From positions 168,416 to 232,415 of the forward strand of contig JBBCGY010000001.1 of assembly GCA_037200005.1 (NCBI GenBank): a stretch of DNA of 64,000 nucleotides, given 5' to 3'. Of the stretch, positions 59,122-64,000 are shown in pieces. Source of the DNA: Alphaproteobacteria bacterium (GTDB lineage: Bacteria > Pseudomonadota > Alphaproteobacteria > UBA9219 > RFNS01). Numbering within the stretch: position 1 is the first letter of the stretch; each line of letters begins with the position of its first letter. The notes under the pieces were generated by a model. The model was not told the DNA's origin, made no database searches, and was given only the letters and a program-made list of their open reading frames with translations. The translations under genes were made by a program, and so were the position numbers.

Positions 59122-59925
59122 ATGGCAGCCACTAAAAAATCGAGTCCGAGCGCTAAACCCGCTAAAATCAAAGCTCCGGCAAAGAAGCCGGCTAAACCGC
59201 CAGCGAAAACTGCGGCAAAAAGCAGCCCGGCCAAAAGCGCCGTGCCCAAGAGCAATATCGCGGCGCTTAAGCTGGCGCGGCTGCCGCGTCCCAGCCTTGC
59301 CGTGCAGTTTGCCGGGTCGGCCGCCAAATTGCCGCCGCGGCTGCAGGCAATCCTGGACCGGAGCGAAATCGAGCAATTGCTGCATACCCATAGCCGGGCG
59401 CTCGATCGGGGCGAGGAAAATTTGCTGCGCTCGGTCTACCATGCCGACGCGACGCTCGATCTCGGCCCCGGGGTTTTCCAGGGCGCGGTCACCGACTATA
59501 TCCAGTGGGTCGCGGCGGTGATGCAGCAGGTCAAGTCTTCGCATCATTTCACCGGATCGAGCCGGATCGACGTGCGCGGCGACGAAGCCTTCGGCGAAAG
59601 CTATTTCATCGCCCAGAACCGCCTCGACAAGCCGACGGGGCGCGAAGACCTGTTCCTCGCCGGACGCTATCTCGACCGGCTCGAGCGCCGCCCCGCCGGG
59701 GCCGCCGGGGTATGGAAGATTGCCCACCGCAAGCAAGTTCTGGACTGGGTGCGCACCGTGCCGGTCGCCGATATTTTCTACCACCTCAATCCCGATGCCC
59801 TGTGGGGCCTGCGCGGCAAGGCCGACATGTCAAGCCACATGGAGCAGTTTCCCGGCGGCGAGGGCAAGGGCAAGATGCCTTCCTTCGCCGGACGCCGGTA
59901 TGAAAGCAAGAGCATCAAGCTCTAG
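59122..59925 (+). CDS. SnoaL/NTF2-like protein with histone-like N-terminus
   Basis: 267 residues. Residues 1-55 are Lys/Ala/Pro repeats (AKPAKIKAPAKKPAKPPAK), like histone H1 or bacterial AlgP-type tails that bind DNA. From about 75 on it is an NTF2-like (SnoaL) domain: LDRSEIEQLLHTHSRALDRGEENLLRSVYHADATLDLGPG and GSSRIDVRGDEAFGESYFIA. Known members are hydroxylases or dehydratases acting on polycyclic or aromatic substrates; this one's substrate is unknown. The TAG stop is created by the inserted element at 59923-60192; without it the stop would be TAA. Confidence 0.8.
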   Translation: MAATKKSSPSAKPAKIKAPAKKPAKPPAKTAAKSSPAKSAVPKSNIAALKLARLPRPSLAVQFAGSAAKLPPRLQAILDRSEIEQLLHTHSRALDRGEENLLRSVYHADATLDLGPGVFQGAVTDYIQWVAAVMQQVKSSHHFTGSSRIDVRGDEAFGESYFIAQNRLDKPTGREDLFLAGRYLDRLERRPAGAAGVWKIAHRKQVLDWVRTVPVADIFYHLNPDALWGLRGKADMSSHMEQFPGGEGKGKMPSFAGRRYESKSIKL

Positions 59926-60192
59926 GGTCCAGACTCAATTGGAATGGAGGGTTTCGCGCAGGCGAAAAAGCCGAACCGGCTACGAAAAGACCGAAGCAGG
60001 TAACGGTGTCTACCTGCAAGGTCTTTGAGAACGCCGGGCGGCTTTTGCGCCGCGCCCCCCGGGTATGCTAAAGAAGGCCGATGTGCGTTGTCAGCTTCGC
60101 TTGCCGTAGATGGACTACGGCTTCGCTCGCTTCCTAGCATCTCGGCCTTCTTTAGCATACGAAACCCCCATTCTAATTGAGTCTGGACCCTA
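59923..60192. mobile_element. 270-bp MITE-like element with TA target duplication
   Basis: Ends are near-identical inverted repeats of about 32 bases. Outer bases GGGTCCAGACTCAATT at the left (59925-59940) are exactly complementary to the right end; after that there is one substitution and one indel. The outer TA on each side (59923-59924, 60191-60192) fits the TA duplication of IS630/Tc1-type transposition. Inside are a perfect 19-base repeat (60063-60081 with 60142-60160), CCGTAG/CTACGG, and GCAGGTA/TACCTGC. No reading frame is supported. It separates the SnoaL gene from dsbB, which would otherwise be 7 bases apart. Confidence 0.75.
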
Positions 60193-60198
60193 ATCCCA

Positions 60199-60825
60199 AT
60201 GACGGACGGCGCAAAGCATATCGTGGAAGAGGGCGGGCGAAAATCCTCATGCCCCGTCTCGTCGGCTCTCCTTAATCTGACCTGTTGCCGTTTGACCTGG
60301 CGCTGCGGACTGTTCGCCGCGGCGGCAATCGCCTGTTTCGCGCTCGGCTTCGCCCTTATCTCGGAATATGCCTTCGGCTATGCGCCCTGCGTGCTCTGCT
60401 TGTGGCAGCGCGCGCCTTACGCGCTGGTCGCGATCATCGCCGCGGCGGGGATTTTTCTTCCCGGCCTGCGGCGCTGGCGCGGCGTTGTCATTCTGGCCAG
60501 CGCCCTGCTTCTGGCCGTCGATGCGGGTCTGGCGGTTTTTCATGTCGGGGTGGAGCAGCATTGGTGGCTCGGCACGTCCGGCTGCGGCATCCATGACGCC
60601 GCCGAAGGCGATACGCGCTCGATACGCGAGAGCTTGCTGGCGCTGCCGGTGGCGCGGTGCGACGAGATCGCCTGGACGTTCCTCGGTTTCTCGATGGCGG
60701 CCTGGAACGCGGTTTATGCCACATTTGCCACGCTGCTCATGACCTATATCCTCCTGTTCGGCAGTCCAGAAAATGTCCAAACGCAAGACGTCAAAAAGTC
60801 CGGGGAAAACCGCGAACGCGCGTAA
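60199..60825 (+). CDS. dsbB: Disulfide bond formation protein DsbB
   Basis: 208 residues. Inner-membrane quinone reductase that reoxidises DsbA. Four membrane helices (about 37-57, 72-92, 95-115 and 160-190). Cys64 and Cys67 are in YAPCVLCLWQRAPY, and Cys129 with Cys154 form the second, periplasmic pair. The 30-residue N-terminus with extra Cys (SSCPVSS, LTCCRLTWRC) is longer than in E. coli. The start codon is 6 bases from the MITE-like element and has no clear ribosome site, so its expression may depend on the insertion or on a later start. Confidence 0.9.
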   Translation: MTDGAKHIVEEGGRKSSCPVSSALLNLTCCRLTWRCGLFAAAAIACFALGFALISEYAFGYAPCVLCLWQRAPYALVAIIAAAGIFLPGLRRWRGVVILASALLLAVDAGLAVFHVGVEQHWWLGTSGCGIHDAAEGDTRSIRESLLALPVARCDEIAWTFLGFSMAAWNAVYATFATLLMTYILLFGSPENVQTQDVKKSGENRERA

Positions 60826-61345
60826 AGCCATCCCCGGCCATAAAAAGCTGGAGCGGATCTTGCGCGTCGATCACGCGGGCGAGTTCGGCGCGCAGCGCAT
60901 CTATGCCGGACAGCTTTCCATATTGGGAAAAAGCGCCATAGGCGACGAGCTTCGCCATATGGCGGCGCAGGAAGACGAGCATCTGCGCGCATTTTCGGCA
61001 CTGCTCAACGAGCGGAAGATCAGGCCCACGGCGCTGCATCCTTTGTGGCATGTCGCGGGATTCGCGCTCGGCGCGGGAACCGCCCTGCTCGGCGAAAAAG
61101 CGGCGATGGGCTGCACCGTCGCGGTCGAAGAAGTCATCGACGAGCATTACCGGCAGCAGCTTGCGGCGCTCGGCCCCGGCGAGGCGAAGCTAAAGGCGCT
61201 GATCGAGAAATTCCGCCGCGAGGAAAACGAGCATAAGGACGCTGCCGCCGCGCACGGCGCGGAAACGCTGCCCTATTACCCGGTGCTGCGCGCCTTCATC
61301 CGCGCCGGGTCGAAAGCGGCGATCTGGCTGTCGGAAAGGTTGTAG
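60773..61345 (+). CDS. coq7: Demethoxyubiquinone hydroxylase Coq7
   Basis: 190 residues. Di-iron monooxygenase that performs a late ring hydroxylation in ubiquinone synthesis. The iron-ligand pattern is clear: Glu in RVDHAGEFGAQRIYAGQ, E-x-x-H in QEDEHLRAFS, Glu in VAVEEVIDEHY and E-x-x-H in EENEHKD. The N-terminal 25 residues are basic (MSKRKTSKSPGK). The start overlaps dsbB by 53 bases in another frame, so the two are likely co-transcribed. Confidence 0.93.
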   Translation: MSKRKTSKSPGKTANARKAIPGHKKLERILRVDHAGEFGAQRIYAGQLSILGKSAIGDELRHMAAQEDEHLRAFSALLNERKIRPTALHPLWHVAGFALGAGTALLGEKAAMGCTVAVEEVIDEHYRQQLAALGPGEAKLKALIEKFRREENEHKDAAAAHGAETLPYYPVLRAFIRAGSKAAIWLSERL

Positions 61346-61410
61346 AGCAAATCCCGTTTAGGTGGAACACCCGCTCTTCGCAGTGATCCACCTAAACGGG
61401 TGAATTTGCT
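61343..61410. repeat. Palindromic repeat, family TAGAGCA, copy 1
   Basis: AGCAAATCCCGTTTAGGTGGA (61346-61366, one continuous arm split here as AGCAAAT plus CCCGTTTAGGTGGA) pairs with TCCACCTAAACGGGTGAATTTGCT-type right arm at 61387-61410, apart from a 3-base insertion. It begins at the coq7 stop codon. It is related to copy 2 by the opening TAGAGCA and the following TCCCGT. Confidence 0.6.
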
Positions 61411-61423
61411 CGACAAACAAAAG

Positions 61424-61479
61424 CTAGAGCATGTCCCGTCTTTATAATTTCGATTCTACCTTTCCGGGACATGCTCTAG
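61424..61479. repeat. Palindromic repeat, family TAGAGCA, copy 2
   Basis: Perfect 15-base arms CTAGAGCATGTCCCG (61424-61438) and CGGGACATGCTCTAG (61465-61479) with a 26-base AT-rich spacer. Similar AGAGCATGTCCC words are common dispersed repeats in alphaproteobacteria. Placed after coq7 and before the small genes at 61579 and 61800. Confidence 0.65.
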
Positions 61480-61578
61480 AAGAAAGACGGCAGCGCGTTA
61501 ACCATGAAGGCGAATCTGTTTTTCAGTTTCATGGTTTCAGGATATTGTGTAGGCGCACATCATAAGGAAATTTGAATT

Positions 61579-61788
61579 ATGACGCATTATTCGACCCAAG
61601 AGGAATTATTGGCCGGCCGGTTTGCCGAGATGCGCCTGCGCCGCGCGGCAAGACTTTCAACGCGAAGCCCGCGCTTGGGCGTGCTTAATTTAATCCGCGC
61701 TTATTCGAGTCTGCCGCCCGAAGCCAAACGCTCGGATACATGGTCGTCGCGCCGCCGGATCGACGCGCTGAATTTTGAGACCAAATAG
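61579..61788 (+). CDS. Small basic unknown protein
   Basis: 69 residues, Arg/Leu-rich (MRLRRAARLSTRSPRLGVLNLIRAYSSL). AAGGAAAT ribosome site about 8 bases before the ATG. The composition (MTHYSTQEELLAGRFAEMRLRRAARL) resembles small DUF1127-type proteins only vaguely. A 9-base inverted repeat (AACCATGAA 61500-61508, TTCATGGTT 61528-61536) lies in its upstream region. Eleven bases before the next small gene. Confidence 0.45.
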   Translation: MTHYSTQEELLAGRFAEMRLRRAARLSTRSPRLGVLNLIRAYSSLPPEAKRSDTWSSRRRIDALNFETK

Positions 61789-61799
61789 GAGATATTATC

Positions 61800-62051
61800 A
61801 TGGCCAATAAAAAGCTTTACGCCGCCGTCATTGCGGGATTCATCGCCGCTAAATGCGCCTATCGGCCAGCGGCGGAAGCCGCACTCGGCCTTGTGCCGCT
61901 TCAAGTCACCTATCATCCAGGCGGCAAGGTAGATCCGGACGGCGCCATCACGATATCCCGGCAGTGGCGCACCGAAACCGGCGGGCATGCCGAAGGTCAT
62001 GGCTATAGGATTCCGTCGGTTCCGCTGCTTCCGAAGCTCGATTTACTGTAA
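61800..62051 (+). CDS. Small unknown protein, possibly exported
   Basis: 83 residues. N-terminus KKLYAAVIAGFIAAKCAYRPAAEA is a short signal-like hydrophobic segment; the Cys at 19 could be a lipobox residue but the consensus is weak. The rest (PLQVTYHPGGKVDPDGAITISRQWRTE) is soluble. AGGAG ribosome site. Follows the 61579 gene by 11 bases. An opposite-strand frame (61701-62000) is rejected. Confidence 0.45.
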   Translation: MANKKLYAAVIAGFIAAKCAYRPAAEAALGLVPLQVTYHPGGKVDPDGAITISRQWRTETGGHAEGHGYRIPSVPLLPKLDLL

Positions 62052-62092
62052 GCGAATTGCGGATTAAGTAAAGATTATCCCGTTTCACCAGA

Positions 62093-62136
62093 CCCCGGAT
62101 AAAATCCGTCTGCTTCGCAGCCGGATTTTTCCGGGG
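62093..62136. terminator. Hairpin between the 61800 gene and tadC (first)
   Basis: CCCCGGATAAAATCCG (62093-62108) pairs with CGGATTTTTCCGGGG (62122-62136), with the A/T-rich tract in the stem. It lies in the convergent region after the 61800 gene and before the tadC stop. The stem lacks an outer U-run on either strand, so termination by it is likely but not certain. Confidence 0.55.
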
Positions 62137-62137
62137 T

Positions 62138-62181
62138 AAGGGTTTGGTAAGCTCGCCTTCGGCTCGCTAACCAAGCCCCTT
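62138..62181. repeat. Second inverted repeat overlapping the tadC stop
   Basis: AAGGGTTTGGTAAGC (62138-62152) is nearly complementary to GCTAACCAAGCCCCTT (62166-62181), with mismatches. It overlaps the end of tadC. With the first hairpin it makes a double stem between convergent genes. Confidence 0.5.
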
Positions 62182-63154
62182 ACTTAGCTGCCGCCATGGT
62201 CGCCGTGACCTTGATCGCGGCGGGGCCGATGATAACGATGAACAAAGTCGGCAGAATGAACAGGATCATCGGCACGGTGAGGACGGCGGGCAGGCGAGCG
62301 GCTTTTTCCTCGGCCTTCATCATGCGCTCCTCGCGCATTTCGCTCGCCAGCACCCGCAGCGCCTGAGCCAGCGGGGTGCCGTAGCGTTCGGTCTGAATCA
62401 ACGTATTGACCAGCGACATCACGCCTTGCAAATCCACGCGGTTGGCAAGATTTTGCAGCGCCTTGCTGCGCTCGGGCAAAAGGCCAAGCTCGACCGAGGT
62501 CAGGCCGAATTCCTCGGCGAGCTCCGGATGGCTTTGCCCAACCTCGCGGCTGACCCGGTCGAACGCCGAATCCAGGCTCAGTCCCGCTTCGGCGCAGATC
62601 ACCATGAGATCGAGCGCGTCGGGCAGCGATTTGCGCATAACGGTGACTCGTTTCTGCGCCGCGTTCTTGAGAAAGAGGCTGGGCAGAACCCAGCCGAGCA
62701 TCGCGCCCGTCATCACGCCCAGCATTCCCAGCGCCGCCTTGGTCTTCAGCGCGCCAAGCGCGGCGATAAGCGAAAAGGAAAGAAACCCCAGGCCGCAGGT
62801 CATCGCCAGCTTGACGAACAGGAAGATCGCGAGCGCGTCCCGGCTGCGATAACCGGCGCGCGTCAGCTTGAGGCGCATGTCGTTCTCGCCGTCCTTTTTT
62901 TGCATCTTGGTCGCGCCGACGATGCGCTTGATGACGCTCATCTGCTTTTGCTGCTTTTTTTTGTCTTTCAGGCGACGGCCCGGAAGTTTTTTCGTCTGCT
63001 TGGCCAGCTCCTGCCGCCGCTGGCTGACGGCGCGCAGACGGGCTTCGAGCGGGTTGGTCTCGAGCAGCACTTTCCAGATGATCCAGATGACGACGACGGC
63101 GATAACGCCGTAGACGCCGACCATCGTGCCCTGATCCTGAAATATGCTTTTCAT
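62180..63154 (-). CDS. tadC: TadC, Tad pilus assembly inner-membrane protein
   Basis: 324 residues, type II secretion system F (GspF/TadC) family. Helices at about 12-30 (GVYGVIAVVVIWIIWKVLL), 110-165 and the C-terminus (VPMILFILPTLFIVIIGPAAI). The T2SSF signature is present: RKSLPDALDLMVICAEAGLSLDSAFDRVSREV and SLVNTLIQTERYGTPLAQALRVLA. Together with TadB it forms the platform for the Tad (Flp) pilus. The start overlaps the tadB stop as ATGA. Confidence 0.92.
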   Translation of the reverse strand: MKSIFQDQGTMVGVYGVIAVVVIWIIWKVLLETNPLEARLRAVSQRRQELAKQTKKLPGRRLKDKKKQQKQMSVIKRIVGATKMQKKDGENDMRLKLTRAGYRSRDALAIFLFVKLAMTCGLGFLSFSLIAALGALKTKAALGMLGVMTGAMLGWVLPSLFLKNAAQKRVTVMRKSLPDALDLMVICAEAGLSLDSAFDRVSREVGQSHPELAEEFGLTSVELGLLPERSKALQNLANRVDLQGVMSLVNTLIQTERYGTPLAQALRVLASEMREERMMKAEEKAARLPAVLTVPMILFILPTLFIVIIGPAAIKVTATMAAAK

Positions 63155-64000
63155 GCTTCGAACCGGATCATCTTCGCCATGATGCCGTGGCCGGTGCCCA
63201 TCAGTCCGAGCGCGATATAAAGCAGCGTGTTGCCTTGCGGCGTATTGATCATCTGCATCATATATTCGCGGTTGACGGCGAGCAGGATCAGGAACATCAG
63301 AAACGGCAGCGAGCCGATGATCAGCGCGCTGGCCCGCGCCTCCGACGACAGCGCGCGCACCTTAAGGCGCAATTGGCGGCGTTTCCGTAAAAGGTCGGCG
63401 AGATTGCCCAGCGTTTCCGCGAGATTGCCTCCGGTTTCGCGCTGGATCGACATGGCGATGATCATGAAGCGGAATTCCGGCGTATCGATGCGCCGCGCCA
63501 CCTCCCACATCGCCATGTCCATGGTCTTGCCGAGCCGGATGCCGTCGGTGATGCGCGAGAATTCGAGGCCGATCGGGTCCGGCATCTCGCGGGCGACCGA
63601 GGCCATCGACTCGGCGATGGGCAATCCCGAACGCAGGCCCCGGCACATGGTGTCGATCGACTCCGGGAAATATTTCAGGAACTTGTTGACGCGCCGCTTC
63701 GCCATCGAGCCGGTGACGGCATAGGGCAGGAACCATCCGCCGAGCGCGGCGAGCGCCCCGCCCTTCAGCGAGCCCATATGCATCATGCCGGTGGTGACCA
63801 TGAAGAAAATGATCGCCAGGACGGCGCAGAGCAGAAGATATTCGCCGAGCGCGATATTGCGCCCGGTGCGCTCGAGCCGCGCCCGCAATTTGTCGGGATT
63901 GCGCAGCATGTTCTTGATCAGATCGTCGAGAAACGGGATCGCGCTATCGTGCATGCTCCGGCGCAGCGAGAGCTGCTCGCTCTTGCTCTTGCGGACTTCA
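63151..64000 (-). CDS. tadB: TadB, Tad pilus assembly protein (5' end beyond window)
   Basis: At least 283 residues are visible. The frame is open to the window edge, so the ATG at 63954 may be internal: residues before it (EVRKSKSEQLSLRR-like) read naturally, and the family has an N-terminal membrane helix that lies outside. T2SSF domain: FPESIDTMCRGLRSGLPIAESMASVAREM and SIQRETGGNLAETLGNLADLLR. Membrane helices at about 45-70 and in the last 50 residues. Its stop overlaps the tadC start. Upstream, the ATPase cpaF would be expected. Confidence 0.9.
   Translation of the reverse strand, partial: EVRKSKSEQLSLRRSMHDSAIPFLDDLIKNMLRNPDKLRARLERTGRNIALGEYLLLCAVLAIIFFMVTTGMMHMGSLKGGALAALGGWFLPYAVTGSMAKRRVNKFLKYFPESIDTMCRGLRSGLPIAESMASVAREMPDPIGLEFSRITDGIRLGKTMDMAMWEVARRIDTPEFRFMIIAMSIQRETGGNLAETLGNLADLLRKRRQLRLKVRALSSEARASALIIGSLPFLMFLILLAVNREYMMQMINTPQGNTLLYIALGLMGTGHGIMAKMIRFEA

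Noticed and set aside
1-64000. CRISPR array or rRNA operon
   Set aside because: No regularly spaced direct repeats and no rRNA signatures were seen.

Overview
The window is a GC-rich chromosomal segment of an alphaproteobacterium. This is inferred from gene content and order: divergent xseA/purD, the tadA-rluB-rsmD group, ybgC-tolQRAB, squalene-hopene cyclase, a class II DAHP synthase, and a SecA ending in a zinc-binding tail. The order within the class is not clear from sequence alone. There is no rRNA operon, no CRISPR array, no complete insertion sequence and no prophage. Only one tRNA gene (Gly, anticodon TCC) was found.

Layout. 0-1.2 kb: the edge of a HigBA-type toxin-antitoxin pair and an unknown gene. 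1.4-10.7 kb: glmS, DAHP synthase, a small secreted protein, a subtilisin-like autotransporter, pepA, and an lptF without an adjacent lptG. 10.7-14.7 kb: six genes of unknown function, including two neighbouring probable lipoproteins that share a repeated cysteine-bounded domain; three of the transcription units have a similar TTACTTTCA element at nearly the same distance from the start codon. 14.9-23.6 kb: xthA, an unknown gene, a nucleotide-sugar epimerase and dehydrogenase behind xseA, then purD, tadA, rluB and rsmD. In this stretch four genes (unknown 15768 gene, epimerase, dehydrogenase, tadA) carry an apparent one-base frameshift, mostly in homopolymers. One of them hits tadA, which is normally essential, so uncorrected assembly indels are a serious possibility. 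23.6-29.7 kb: mutL coupled to a pentapeptide-repeat protein, galE, tRNA-Gly, a quinone oxidoreductase and a dienelactone hydrolase.

29.8-35.2 kb: a strong palindromic element, a DUF6489-like gene, a pair of diverged paralogues of unknown function behind two palindromes, an AT-richer RDD-family membrane protein gene, and a Sua5-type tRNA modification gene coupled to a bcp peroxiredoxin. 35.2-43.8 kb: a large AsmA/YhdP-like envelope protein, tyrS, and a sugar-handling cluster (aldose epimerase, HAD phosphatase, ROK sugar kinase, phosphomannose-isomerase-type cupin). 43.8-51.8 kb: an XRE regulator divergent from an SPFH protein, secA, two FlbD-like small-module proteins and shc. 52-57.3 kb: the Tol envelope system without pal next to tolB. 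57.3-64 kb: unknown Ala/Lys/Pro-rich proteins, a SnoaL-like protein, dsbB and coq7 split from it by a 270-bp inverted-repeat element resembling a MITE, two related palindromic repeats, two small genes, and the tadC/tadB end of a Tad pilus cluster.

The conserved genes are ordinary housekeeping and envelope functions. The most interesting material is the unknown-gene block at 10.7-14.7 kb, the paralogue pair at 30.4-31.6 kb, the FlbD-like modules beside shc, and the families of structured repeats between genes. No complete defence or biosynthetic system that is clearly new could be demonstrated from sequence reading alone.
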